Assembly (NCBI GenBank): GCA_038212215.1
Contig: JBBQUT010000008.1
Span: forward strand, 94,365-158,364
Direction: 5' to 3'
DNA from: JALZAI01 sp038212215
Lineage (GTDB): Bacteria; Actinomycetota; Actinomycetes; Mycobacteriales; Jatrophihabitantaceae
Length of the DNA: 64,000 nt
Shown here: positions 33,960-42,062 of the stretch, one piece after another
Layout of the letters: the number at the start of each line of letters is the position of its first letter
Numbering within the stretch: position 1 is the first letter of the stretch
The notes under the pieces: model-generated
Databases searched by the model: none
Seen by the model: the letters and a program-made list of their open reading frames with translations, nothing else
Told to the model about the DNA's origin: nothing
Translations under genes and position numbers: made by a program

Positions 33960-35602
33960 GCGTTGACCTCCTGGTTGCTGGTGCTGAACGTAAAGCCTGG
34001 GTAGCCGTTCGCGGCGACCTCGTCGCACTTCGCGCGGTAAGGACCCACGAAGTCGAGGCTGGGCAGGAACACCCGGGGCTTGCCGGGGATGTTCGCGCCC
34101 ATGTACCAGGTGTCGGCCGTCGGGAACAAGGTCGTGTTGGCAACTTCCTGGGTGTGCTCCACCCACGCGTCCTCGGCCTCGCGGGTGGGCTCGATGATCT
34201 GCGCGCCCCGTGCGCGCATGTCGCCGATGATCTTGGCGATGAACTCGACGTGCTGCTCGATCGAGACCGGCATGTTCGACAGCACCGACGGGCTCTGCGG
34301 GCCGGTGATGGTGAAAAGGTTCGGGAACCCGACGCTGGTGAGACCGAGATAGGTGCGCGGGCCCGCCGACCATTTCTCGCGCAGCAGTTCGCCGCCCCGT
34401 CCCCGCAAGTCGATCTTGTCGAGCGGGCCGGTCATCGCGTCGAAACCGGTAGCCCAGACGATCGAGTCCACCTCGAACTCGGTGCCGTCAGCCAGCCGCA
34501 ATCCGGTCGAGGTGATTGCCGCGATCGGGTTAGCCTTCACGTCCACCAGGTGGACGTGCTCGAGATTGAACGTCTCGTAGTATCCGGAATCCAGCGGCGT
34601 GCGCTTGCAGCCGAACGGGAAGCCCTTCGGAATCAGCAGTTCGGCGGTCTGCGGGTCGCGCACTTTCTCCCGGATCCGGTCGTGCAGGAAGTTGCGCACC
34701 TTCGCATTCGCCTCGTCCACGAAGAAGATGTCGGCGTAGGCACCCAGCCAGATGCCGAATCCGCCCTCATTCCAGCGCGCCATGAGTTCCCGCTCGATCT
34801 CCTCGTCGGACGCCTCCAGCGCGCCCTTCTCCAGGAAGTAGAGCTCAAAACCGAAATTCGACGCGCGCAGGCGTTCCCTGATGCCGTCGAAGTCGCGCTT
34901 GCGGGCATCGGCGACAGCGGGAGCAACCGGGCCGTTGTTCGCCGGGATGATGTAGTTCGCGGTGCGCTGGAAGACGGTGAGATCGGCGGCCTGCTTCGCG
35001 ATGAGCGGGATCGCCTGCACGGCGCTGGCGCCGGTGCCGATGACGCCAACCCGCTTGCCAGTGAAGTCGACGCCCTCGTGCGGCCAGCGGCCGGTGTGGA
35101 AGGTGTCACCCTCGAAGGTGTCGATGCCCTCGAAGTTCGGGACGTTGGATACCGACAGTGCCCCGACAGCCGTGATGACGAACTGCGCGGTAATCGAGTC
35201 GCCGGCATCGGTGCTCACCGTCCAGGTGTTCGAGTGCTCATCGAAGGTCGCGGCGGTGACCCGAGTGTCGAACTGGATGTCGCGGGTCAGGTCGTAGCGC
35301 TCGGCTACGTGTTCGAGGTAGGCGCGGATCTCGTGCTGCTCGGGGTAGCGCTCGCTCCACTGCCATTGCTGCCACAGCTGCTCGTCGAAGGAGAACCCGT
35401 AGATGTAGCTGTCGGAGTCGCTGCGGGCGCCGGGATAGCGGTTCCAGTACCAGGTGCCGCCCACGCCGCCGCCGGCCTCATAGACCCGGGCCCGCAGGCC
35501 CATCTCGTTGCGCAGCCGGTGCAGCATGTACAGCCCGGAGAACCCGGCACCGATGATGACGGCGTCGACGTCGCTCGTGTGGCCGGTCGAGGTCTCGCTC
35601 AT
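33956..35602 (-). CDS. Type I Baeyer-Villiger flavin monooxygenase
   Basis: The 548-aa FAD/NADPH enzyme inserts oxygen next to a ketone to make an ester or lactone. Seen are the FAD Rossmann motif IGAGFSGLYML, the Baeyer-Villiger fingerprint FEGDTFHTGRWP (FxGxxxHxxxWP), the NADPH motif GVIGTGASAVQ and the ATGFDAMTG segment. The length agrees with cyclohexanone- and phenylacetone-type enzymes. ATG 35602 is taken because the flavin domain follows; a 14-codon upstream frame overlaps this start. A divergent AraC regulator is likely to control it. Confidence 0.94.
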   Translation of the reverse strand: MSETSTGHTSDVDAVIIGAGFSGLYMLHRLRNEMGLRARVYEAGGGVGGTWYWNRYPGARSDSDSYIYGFSFDEQLWQQWQWSERYPEQHEIRAYLEHVAERYDLTRDIQFDTRVTAATFDEHSNTWTVSTDAGDSITAQFVITAVGALSVSNVPNFEGIDTFEGDTFHTGRWPHEGVDFTGKRVGVIGTGASAVQAIPLIAKQAADLTVFQRTANYIIPANNGPVAPAVADARKRDFDGIRERLRASNFGFELYFLEKGALEASDEEIERELMARWNEGGFGIWLGAYADIFFVDEANAKVRNFLHDRIREKVRDPQTAELLIPKGFPFGCKRTPLDSGYYETFNLEHVHLVDVKANPIAAITSTGLRLADGTEFEVDSIVWATGFDAMTGPLDKIDLRGRGGELLREKWSAGPRTYLGLTSVGFPNLFTITGPQSPSVLSNMPVSIEQHVEFIAKIIGDMRARGAQIIEPTREAEDAWVEHTQEVANTTLFPTADTWYMGANIPGKPRVFLPSLDFVGPYRAKCDEVAANGYPGFTFSTSNQEVNA

Positions 35603-35643
35603 GCCCGAGCCTCGCTTCGCCCATTCGGGCTTGCCTCGCTCAT
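35599..35643 (-). other. 14-codon upstream reading frame coupled to the monooxygenase start
   Basis: ATG 35643 opens MSEASPNGRSEARA and its TGA (35599-35601) overlaps the monooxygenase ATG (ATGA). The first nine bases, ATGAGCGAG, are repeated at the monooxygenase start itself. The frame could be a leader peptide for translational coupling, or simply come from duplication of the start region. Confidence 0.4.
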
Positions 35644-35801
35644 GTGCCGCCTCCTCGATGTCGTTAACGTGCGATGCGATACACCCAAGCCGAATCCGGT
35701 CCCCGAGGCTTGGACATACGAGCCTGATGCGTGGGACGAACGTGCGGTCGGGTTTAGGGTCGGGGACGCGGGAGGACCGCACGGTGTCGAGGAAGGCATC
35801 C
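35644..35801. promoter_or_regulatory. Divergent promoter region of the monooxygenase operon and its AraC regulator
   Basis: These 158 bases separate the two divergent transcripts. The octamer AACGTGCG occurs at 35666-35673 and again at 35739-35746, 73 bases apart (about seven helical turns). Such paired half-sites would suit an AraC protein. A longer-range inverted pair, GTCCCCGA and TCGGGGAC, is also present. No clear -35/-10 pair stands out. Confidence 0.4.
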
Positions 35802-36692
35802 ATGTCTGGTGCACTGATCACTGCCGAGCAGTTGCCGAGCTGGGTTCCCGGCCGGGTCACGGTACGTAGCCCCGATATCGGCTGGCAGGGCGTGTCGCTG
35901 CGTGGCTACGCGTACACCGGTTCCGACGTCGACGTGCCGCCGCTGCGTGACTATCTTGTCGTGGCCTACCGGCAGGGCACGACGCCGATGCGCCGCCGAG
36001 TCGACCGCGACTGGACCAGGGAGCTGCTCGGCCCGGGGGACGTGTCGTTGCTGACCCGTGCCGCGCAGTCGCACTGGGTGTGGACCGACGACATCGAGGT
36101 CGTGCACGTTTACCTCACCGAGCAGGAACTGGCGAGCACGTGCCGGGACATGTACGAGCGGGACGTCGCGGAGCTCGAACTGCACGACGAGGTCAAGGCC
36201 GACGACCCGGCGATCCATCGCGCCGTCATGCTGATGGCCGCCGAGGCCGCGCAGGGCGGTGTGGGCAGTCGGCTGCTCATCGACGCACTGTCCTGCCAGC
36301 TGTCGGTGCACATCCTGCGCCGGCATGCGCACGTCCTGTTCCGCGAAGCCATCGACAACGGCGGGCTGAGCTTCGCACAGCTTCGCCGGGTGCGTGACTA
36401 CGTGCAGGAGCACCTCGCCGACCGGATCTCCCTCGACGACATGGCCGCGTCGGTGTCCTTGAGCCGATTCCACTTCGCGCGCCGGTTCCGCACCTCGATG
36501 GACACCAGCCCACACGCGTTCGTTCTCGACCAGCGGGTCGAGCGTGCCAAAACGATGCTGACGCGCACGAACACCCCGCTGCCCGAGATCGCCGTCCGGT
36601 GCGGCTTCGCCGACCAGAGCCACCTGAACCGCGTCTTCAAGAAACGGATCGGGACGACGCCCGGCAGCTTCCGCTGCCAGGCCACGCGGTGA
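35802..36692 (+). CDS. AraC family transcriptional regulator
   Basis: The 296-aa protein has an N-terminal cupin-like effector part and, from about residue 195, two helix-turn-helix units: DRISLDDMAASVSLSRFHFA and LPEIAVRCGFADQSHLNRVF, with the ending KKRIGTTPGSFR. It is encoded divergently from the monooxygenase-hydrolase operon and probably activates it in response to the ketone substrate or product. ATG 35802 has GAGGAAGG upstream. The 3' end meets the DUF2237 gene. Confidence 0.92.
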   Translation: MSGALITAEQLPSWVPGRVTVRSPDIGWQGVSLRGYAYTGSDVDVPPLRDYLVVAYRQGTTPMRRRVDRDWTRELLGPGDVSLLTRAAQSHWVWTDDIEVVHVYLTEQELASTCRDMYERDVAELELHDEVKADDPAIHRAVMLMAAEAAQGGVGSRLLIDALSCQLSVHILRRHAHVLFREAIDNGGLSFAQLRRVRDYVQEHLADRISLDDMAASVSLSRFHFARRFRTSMDTSPHAFVLDQRVERAKTMLTRTNTPLPEIAVRCGFADQSHLNRVFKKRIGTTPGSFRCQATR

Positions 36693-37085
36693 TCAGTGCA
36701 ACTCGCCCGGCGAATCCGGGACATCGACGGCGTTCTCCCGCAGCGCCGACATCGGCACGACGCCGAGCACCGCTGCGTTGGTCGAGGCCAGCACCACTGG
36801 GGCGGCGAAGCCGTCGGCGTAGGCGTGTCGCCACCGCATCGCCACGACGCACCACCGGTCGCCCGGGCGCAGGCCCGCGAAGCCGAACTCCGGACGCGGG
36901 GTACTCAAGTCGTTGCCGGTCTGCTGCTGATGGGCGAGGAACTCCGGCGTCATCACCGCGCAGATGCCGTGCACACCGAGGTCCTCCGGGCCGACGGTGC
37001 AGCAGCTGTCGCGGTAGAAGCCGGTCACCGGGTCACTGCCGCACGGCTCAAGTTCGCCGCCGAGCACATTGCGCTGGTCGTCCAC
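36693..37085 (-). CDS. DUF2237 family protein
   Basis: This 130-aa protein matches the DUF2237 pattern: NVLGGELEPC, SDPVTGFYRDSCC, GPEDLGVHGICAVMT, NDLSTPRPEFGFAGL and GDRWCVVAMRW. The well-spaced cysteines may bind metal, but the function of the family is unknown. GTG 37085 lies 13 bases after the acyl-CoA dehydrogenase stop, so it is the third gene of that operon. Confidence 0.92.
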   Translation of the reverse strand: MDDQRNVLGGELEPCGSDPVTGFYRDSCCTVGPEDLGVHGICAVMTPEFLAHQQQTGNDLSTPRPEFGFAGLRPGDRWCVVAMRWRHAYADGFAAPVVLASTNAAVLGVVPMSALRENAVDVPDSPGELH

Positions 37086-37098
37086 GCGCTCGTCCTGC

Positions 37099-38217
37099 TC
37101 AGCTCAGCCCGCCGCCGGCACCCACCGCTTCGAGCAGCTGGTCGGTGTCGGCGAAGGTCTTTGCGATGACAGCGGTGCGCTTGACGTAGTGGCCCACTGG
37201 GTACTCCATCGTCATTCCGATCCCGCCGTGCAGTTGGATCGCCTCCTGGCCGATGTGCCGCGCGGAGATGTCGATCTGGATCTTTGCCGCCTGCACGCTG
37301 CGGCGGCGCTCGGCCACGTCGTCGGCGCTCAGCGCCAGCCGCGCGAGCAGCGCCATGCTGCGGGCCTGCTCGAGCGCCACATACATATCGGACGCGCGGT
37401 GCTGTAGCGCTTGGAACACCGCGATCGGCTGGCCGAACTGCACGCGGGTCTTGAGATAGTCGACGGTGAGCCACAGCATCCGGTCCATCGCGCCGACCGC
37501 CTCGGCGCACAGCACGGCCGTCGCGACGTCGAGCACGGCCTGCACGTGGCCGAGCGCGTCTGCGGGCGAGCCCAGCGGCCGGCCCGCAGCGTCGCTGAGC
37601 AGCACGTCGGCGCCGCGCAAGCCGTCCTGCATCGAATAACTGTCGCGCCGGACGCCGACGTCAAAGCTGTCGACAAGGAACAGCCCGATCCCGCCCTCGG
37701 GCACGCGCGCGGTGACGATCAGCTGGTTCGCGCTGTCGCCACCGAGCACCGCGATCTTCTGACCCCGAAGCGTCCACCCGGCACCGACAGGCGTGGCGAT
37801 CGTGCTCAGGTCGGTGAGTGACCAGCGCGAGCCGAATTCGGCGTGAGCGAAGCCAAGCAGCGTCTCGCCGGCTGCAACGCCCGGCAGGATCGCGGCCTTC
37901 TGCTCCGGCGTGCCCGCCGCGGCAATTAGCTGGCCGCCGAGCACTACCGTGGCCAGATACGGCTCGAGCACGAGGGCGCGTCCGAAACTCTCCATAACGA
38001 CCGCAAGTTCGTCGACCCCCATCCCGGCGCCGCCGTACTGCTCGTCGAAGGGCAGCCCGAGCAGGCCGAGTTCGGCGTACTGCCGCCACACGTCGCGGCT
38101 CCAGCCTGTTTCGGAACTAAGCAGGGCGAGGCGCGAATTCGCGTCGTAGCGCTTGTCCAGCAGGCGATCGAGAGTGTCGGCGAGCAGCTGCTGTTCGTCG
38201 CTCAGATCTAGTTCCAC
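37099..38217 (-). CDS. Acyl-CoA dehydrogenase family protein, second of a pair
   Basis: The 372-aa protein has the acyl-CoA dehydrogenase layout (LSDEQQLLADTLDRLL at the N-terminus, QLHGGIGMTMEYPVGHY at the C-terminus). It differs from the first member in the FAD and substrate segments and lacks the usual IYxGSSEIQR end. Actinomycetes often encode two unequal subunits that assemble as an alpha2beta2 dehydrogenase. GTG 38217 is chosen because the family N-terminus follows; it is 13 bases after the upstream gene. Confidence 0.88.
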   Translation of the reverse strand: MELDLSDEQQLLADTLDRLLDKRYDANSRLALLSSETGWSRDVWRQYAELGLLGLPFDEQYGGAGMGVDELAVVMESFGRALVLEPYLATVVLGGQLIAAAGTPEQKAAILPGVAAGETLLGFAHAEFGSRWSLTDLSTIATPVGAGWTLRGQKIAVLGGDSANQLIVTARVPEGGIGLFLVDSFDVGVRRDSYSMQDGLRGADVLLSDAAGRPLGSPADALGHVQAVLDVATAVLCAEAVGAMDRMLWLTVDYLKTRVQFGQPIAVFQALQHRASDMYVALEQARSMALLARLALSADDVAERRRSVQAAKIQIDISARHIGQEAIQLHGGIGMTMEYPVGHYVKRTAVIAKTFADTDQLLEAVGAGGGLS

Positions 38218-38230
38218 GTCCGGTCCCGTC

Positions 38231-39427
38231 TCAGAACTTAAGAATCTGCTTGGCGATGATGGTGCGCTGAACCTCGCTGGATCCGCTGTAGATCGAGGCC
38301 TTGCGCCAGTTGAAGTAGGTCGGCATCGCGTCGGTGGCGCCCTCCGGCAGCGCGGCAAAGCCGTCGGGCACGGCGCCGCTCTCGCGATAGGCGAGCCCAG
38401 CCGGGCCGAGCGCGTCGACGAGCAGTTCACTGGCCTGTTGCTGCAGCTCGGAGCCCTTCAGTTTCAACACCGAGGACACCGGGTCGGGCTTGCCAGCGCC
38501 AACCTTGCCCTCGCGGGCGAGTACACGCAGCACCGACATCTCCAGCGCGCTGACCTCGACCTCCAGGCGGGTAAGCCGGGCACGAAACAGTGCGTTGTCG
38601 AGGAGCGGCGCCCCCTCGGACGCGGTCTGCGCGGCGACCCGCTTGATGCGGGCGATCCGAGACTTGATCATTCCCACGCCGGCGACACCGGTGCGCTCGT
38701 TGCCGAGCAGGAACTTCGCGTAGTCCCAGCCGCGGTTGACCTCGCCCACGAGCTGATCGCCAGGTACGCGCACGTCGTCGAGGAAGACCTCGTTGACCTC
38801 GTAGCCGCCGTCGATCAGATGGATCGGGCGCACGGTCACCCCGGGGCTGGCCATGTCGATCAGGACGAACGAGATTCCCTGCTGCTTTTTCACCGTCGGA
38901 TCGGTGCGCACGAGGCAGAAAATCCAGTTCGCGTACTGGGCCAATGTCGTCCACGTCTTCTGCCCGTTGACGACGAACGCGTCTCCGTCGCGGACCGCCG
39001 AGGTCTTCAGCGAGGCAAGGTCGGAACCCGCGTTGGGCTCGGAGAATCCCTGACACCACCAGATGTCGGCGTTCGCGGTCTTAGGCAGGAACCGGCGCTT
39101 CTGCTCGTTGCTGCCGAAGTTCGCGATGACTGGACCGACCATTGCGGTGTTGAAAGCGATCGGCGGCGGGACGTGCGCGAGCACCATCTCTTCGGCCCAG
39201 AGGTGGCGCTGCACCGGGCTCCAGTCGCGGCCGCCCCACTCGGCCGGCCAGTGCGGGACCGCGAGGCCGTTGACGTCGAGGATCCGCTGTGTGGTGACGA
39301 TGTCGTCACGAGTCGGGTGCTCGCCGCGGCCCACCCGCTCGCGGATGTCCGCCGGGATTTCGGCCGTGAAGAACGCGCGCATCTGCTCGGCGAAGGATCG
39401 TTCCTCCTTTGTCAGGGCGATGTCCAT
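38231..39427 (-). CDS. Acyl-CoA dehydrogenase (FadE-type), first of a pair
   Basis: The 398-aa flavoenzyme removes two hydrogens from an acyl-CoA. Motifs include WWCQGFSEPNAGSDLASL and VNGQKTWTTLAQYANW (FAD and substrate region), and the C-terminal IYSGSSEVQRTIIAKQILKF. The N-terminus MDIALTKEERSFAEQMRAFF is typical of the mycobacterial FadE group that handles long-chain or steroid-side-chain acyl-CoAs. Its partner gene follows. The substrate here is unknown. Confidence 0.93.
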   Translation of the reverse strand: MDIALTKEERSFAEQMRAFFTAEIPADIRERVGRGEHPTRDDIVTTQRILDVNGLAVPHWPAEWGGRDWSPVQRHLWAEEMVLAHVPPPIAFNTAMVGPVIANFGSNEQKRRFLPKTANADIWWCQGFSEPNAGSDLASLKTSAVRDGDAFVVNGQKTWTTLAQYANWIFCLVRTDPTVKKQQGISFVLIDMASPGVTVRPIHLIDGGYEVNEVFLDDVRVPGDQLVGEVNRGWDYAKFLLGNERTGVAGVGMIKSRIARIKRVAAQTASEGAPLLDNALFRARLTRLEVEVSALEMSVLRVLAREGKVGAGKPDPVSSVLKLKGSELQQQASELLVDALGPAGLAYRESGAVPDGFAALPEGATDAMPTYFNWRKASIYSGSSEVQRTIIAKQILKF

Positions 39428-39498
39428 CGCTCCAGCATGCCCGGTGCGCGGGCGTCAGTGGCACGCGGGCGGCATCTGCGACGCCGTGACGACAAGAG

Positions 39499-39560
39499 GC
39501 TGTGACGATGAAGCGCTGTGACGATGAAGCGCTGTGACGATGAAAGGCTGTGACCATGAC
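39499..39560. repeat. 16-bp tandem repeat running into a start codon
   Basis: GCTGTGACGATGAAGC occurs exactly at 39499-39514 and 39515-39530, then as a variant at 39531-39546 and a shortened, altered copy from 39547. The last copy contains GTGACCATGAC, i.e. the start of the oxidoreductase gene (ATG 39556, or GTG 39550). Each copy therefore repeats start-codon-like sequence. Confidence 0.9.
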
Positions 39561-40560
39561 ACCTGCCGCGCGCACCATCCGCTGGGGCATCGCCGGGCCG
39601 GGTCGCATCGCGGACAGCCTGGCAAAGGACTTCGAGCACGTGGACGGCGCCGAGCTGGTGGCGATCGGATCCCGCTCGCAGCAGCGCGCCGAGGCGTTCG
39701 CGGCCCGGCACGGCGCTGCGCGGGCGCACGGCTCGTACGCGGCGCTGCTCGCCGACCCCGACGTGGACGTGATCTACATCGCGACGCCGCATCCGCAGCA
39801 CCGCGCGATCGCGCTGGCGGCGGTGCGAGCCGGCAAGGCCGTGCTCGTCGAGAAGGCATTCACCGCGACAGCCGCGGGTGCGCGCGAGATCGCCGCGCTT
39901 GCGCGCTCTGAGGGGGTGTTCGCGATGGAAGCGATGTGGACGCGCTTCCAGCCGGTCATGGTGCGGGTGCGGTCGTGGCTGGCGCAGGGCGCGATTGGCG
40001 AGCCGCGCATGGTGCAGGCCGATCTTGGCGTGGTGCGCGACTTCGACCCGAAAGATCGGCTCTTCGACCCGGCCCTGGGCGGCGGCGCCTTGCTCGACTT
40101 AGGTGTGTACGTCACGTCGTTCGCACAGATGGTGCTCGGCACACCGGAGCGGGTGCACTGCATCGGGTCGGTGGGCAGCACCGGGGTCGAAGAGGAAGCG
40201 GCCCTGCTCCTCGGCTTCCCCAGCGCGGCGACGGCCGTGCTCAGCACGTCGCTGCACAGCCCGATGCCGGGACAGGCGCGCGTCTTCGGCACGGCTGGCT
40301 GGATCGACGTGCTGCCGCGCTTTCATCACGCGACCCAGGCGGTGCTGCACCGGCACGGCGCCGTCCCGGAAGCGGTGACGCTGGCCCCGACCGGGGCGGG
40401 CTATGCGCACGAGCTGATCGAGGTCAGCGACGGTGTTCGCGCCGGACGCACCGAGAGTGAAGTGATGCCCCTCGCGGACACCGTCGCCGTCCAAGAGGTG
40501 CTCGAGGAGGCCGCGCGCCAACTGGGTATCAGCTGGAGCGAGGACCCGGGCGTCCTATAG
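39556..40560 (+). CDS. Gfo/Idh/MocA family oxidoreductase
   Basis: The 334-aa protein has an N-terminal Rossmann domain (IRWGIAGPGRIADSLAKDF), the VDVIYIATPHPQHRA and VLVEKAFTATAAGAREIAAL segments (EKP-like motif with Ala for Pro), and a C-terminal dimerisation domain (GGGALLDLGVY). Relatives oxidise or reduce sugars, inositols or dihydrodiols with NAD(P). It begins within a tandem repeat. Its stop overlaps that of the convergent VOC gene. Confidence 0.92.
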   Translation: MTPAARTIRWGIAGPGRIADSLAKDFEHVDGAELVAIGSRSQQRAEAFAARHGAARAHGSYAALLADPDVDVIYIATPHPQHRAIALAAVRAGKAVLVEKAFTATAAGAREIAALARSEGVFAMEAMWTRFQPVMVRVRSWLAQGAIGEPRMVQADLGVVRDFDPKDRLFDPALGGGALLDLGVYVTSFAQMVLGTPERVHCIGSVGSTGVEEEAALLLGFPSAATAVLSTSLHSPMPGQARVFGTAGWIDVLPRFHHATQAVLHRHGAVPEAVTLAPTGAGYAHELIEVSDGVRAGRTESEVMPLADTVAVQEVLEEAARQLGISWSEDPGVL

Positions 40561-40974
40561 CTCGCGGAGCTGGGTGATCCGGATGTGATTGCCGGACGGG
40601 TCGCGGAAGGCCGCGTCAATGCCGTAGGGCCGCTCCTCCGGGTCCTCTACGAATGCCACGCCACGCTCGACGAGCTCCTTGTGGCTCGCGCGGCAGTCGT
40701 CGGTGACGAGGAAGATCGTGCCGGCGAATCCCTTGCCCATCAGCTCGCGTACCTGGTTCGCTGTGGCGTCATCCATGATCGGCTGGCCGGGAATCGCCAT
40801 CAGCACGATGCTGACTTCCGGCTGCCCGACCGATCCGACAGTCACCCATCGGAAATTGCCCATCTCAGGCATCGTGACGTCCATGCGGACCTCCATGCCA
40901 ACCTTCTGCGTGTAGAACTCGAGCGCCGCCTGCTGGTCGTGCACCCAGAGTTGCGCGCTGCCGATCGTGATCAT
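40555..40974 (-). CDS. VOC (glyoxalase/bleomycin-resistance) family protein
   Basis: The 139-aa protein has the paired beta-alpha-beta-beta-beta units of the vicinal oxygen chelate fold: AQLWVHDQQAALEFYTQKVG at the N-terminus and IDAAFRDPSGNHIRITQ at the C-terminus. Metal ligands of real enzymes (His/Glu) are only partly evident, so it may be a binding protein or an enzyme for an unknown small molecule. A short AraC gene lies upstream on the same strand, 51 bases away, and may share the transcript. Confidence 0.9.
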   Translation of the reverse strand: MITIGSAQLWVHDQQAALEFYTQKVGMEVRMDVTMPEMGNFRWVTVGSVGQPEVSIVLMAIPGQPIMDDATANQVRELMGKGFAGTIFLVTDDCRASHKELVERGVAFVEDPEERPYGIDAAFRDPSGNHIRITQLREL

Positions 40975-41025
40975 TGTCGTCTCCTGTTCGGTTCCGGGCT
41001 TCGTTGCCGAGGACGACGGTATTGA

Positions 41026-41454
41026 TCAGACGGCGGGTGTGTCTTCTCCAAACGTGCGGTGTTGCGGGCGGCTGTAAAACCGCACGACACACGCCGGGAC
41101 GAGGGCGAGATCCGCTGCCGGCGGGAAGCCCGTTCGGTACGCCGTCGGCGACATTCCGTACATACGTCCGAAACTGGAAGTGAATGAGCCAACGCTCTGC
41201 AGGCCGACGCCCACGCAGATGTCGGCGACGGTGCGATCGGTCGTGCGGAGCAGCGCGGCCGCGCGCTCGAGACGGCGGGTGAGCAGGTAGACATGCGGGG
41301 ATTCGCCGAAGGCGCGGCGGAACTGGCGGCTGAAGTGGGCGGGCGAGAGCCCCGCGGCGCGCGCGAGGTCTGCGACGCCGACCGACTCGAAATAGCGAGC
41401 GTCGGCGAGGTCTTTGGCGCGCAGCAGGTGTCGGGCCGGTGGTAGGGAAGCCAT
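41026..41454 (-). CDS. Short AraC-type DNA-binding protein
   Basis: The 142-aa product consists almost only of an AraC DNA-binding domain: VGVADLARAAGLSPAHFSRQF, then TVADICVGVGLQSVGSFTSS and GRMYGMSPTAYR, with a short tail. It lacks a separate effector domain. ATG 41454 (MASLPPARHLLRAKDLADAR) is preferred over upstream starts whose sequence is low-complexity. Regulators of this size often sit beside VOC or glyoxalase genes, as here, and may control them. Confidence 0.9.
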   Translation of the reverse strand: MASLPPARHLLRAKDLADARYFESVGVADLARAAGLSPAHFSRQFRRAFGESPHVYLLTRRLERAAALLRTTDRTVADICVGVGLQSVGSFTSSFGRMYGMSPTAYRTGFPPAADLALVPACVVRFYSRPQHRTFGEDTPAV

Positions 41455-41556
41455 CGCGGCCCAGTTTGCCCTACCTCCGCGCGCTTGCGGAGGCTGGATC
41501 ATGCTGATCGTGTTAGCGTTGGGGTGGTTGATTGCACGATTTGCTTCTCGTTTCTT

Positions 41557-41625
41557 GCGCAGAAAAGACTGCGCCTCGTCCCTCAGTTCGGGGTGAGGCG
41601 GGCGGTAGGCACCGACCCGAGGCGC
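41557..41625 (+). ncRNA. Possible structured or switching RNA element
   Basis: An eight-base outer stem, GCGCCTCG (41571-41578) with CGAGGCGC (41618-41625), encloses two hairpins. These are CCTCA/TGAGG (41581-41585 with 41594-41598) and CGGT/ACCG (41603-41606 with 41611-41614), the second extendable by two pairs past a bulge. An alternative stem, GCGCAG/CTGCGC (41557-41562 with 41569-41574), overlaps the 5' strand of the outer stem, so the two folds exclude each other. It lies between the short AraC gene and the 81-aa gene. Chance pairing is possible in such GC-rich DNA. Confidence 0.3.
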
Positions 41626-41715
41626 GCCTGATGCGTACCTCATCCGGATCGGACCGGACAACAGTGCAGCGCGGGGTGGACGCGATGTACTGCCGTCACC
41701 ACGAGAGGCTCGGCC

Positions 41716-41961
41716 ATGATCAATCTCGAACAGCAGATTCTCAAAATGCTCAAGGTCAGGTCTCCGCAGGACCGAGCATTGACAATCAACGACTTCGCCC
41801 GGCAATTCGGAGCAAATCCGCAGATCGTGACCTCACTAGCGCGTCAGCTCGTAGAGAGCGCGCAAGCCCGTCCGTCCATGGTGATGGTGCATGGGGTGTC
41901 GACGCTGCACGGGCTGCTGCCGCAGGTCGTCGCGGAACCGGTTGCGGAACCGCTGGGCTGA
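41716..41961 (+). CDS. 81-aa protein of unknown function, possibly winged-helix-like
   Basis: I do not recognise this protein. ATG 41716 follows GAGAGG by about seven bases. The sequence starts MINLEQQILKMLKVRS, then DRALTINDFARQFGANPQIV and TSLARQLVESAQARPSMVMV; this pattern of helices with a possible recognition helix resembles small winged-helix DNA-binding domains. It has no cysteine and no membrane segment. A possible RNA structure lies about 90 bases upstream. Confidence 0.65.
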   Translation: MINLEQQILKMLKVRSPQDRALTINDFARQFGANPQIVTSLARQLVESAQARPSMVMVHGVSTLHGLLPQVVAEPVAEPLG

Positions 41962-42062
41962 GCTGCTAGCGCCGGAGCGATCTTCCTGCAGCAGGTGGCC
42001 CCCTGAGCGCCCCAAGGAATGGACGTCGCCGCGGCGCGAACGCCCGCAGGCATGATGGAACA

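Noticed and set aside
33935..35869. 644-codon plus-strand frame opposite the monooxygenase
   Set aside because: The minus strand encodes a complete Baeyer-Villiger enzyme with all motifs; the plus frame has none.
39499..39560. CRISPR array
   Set aside because: The 16-bp units are directly adjacent, without spacers, and no cas genes are present.
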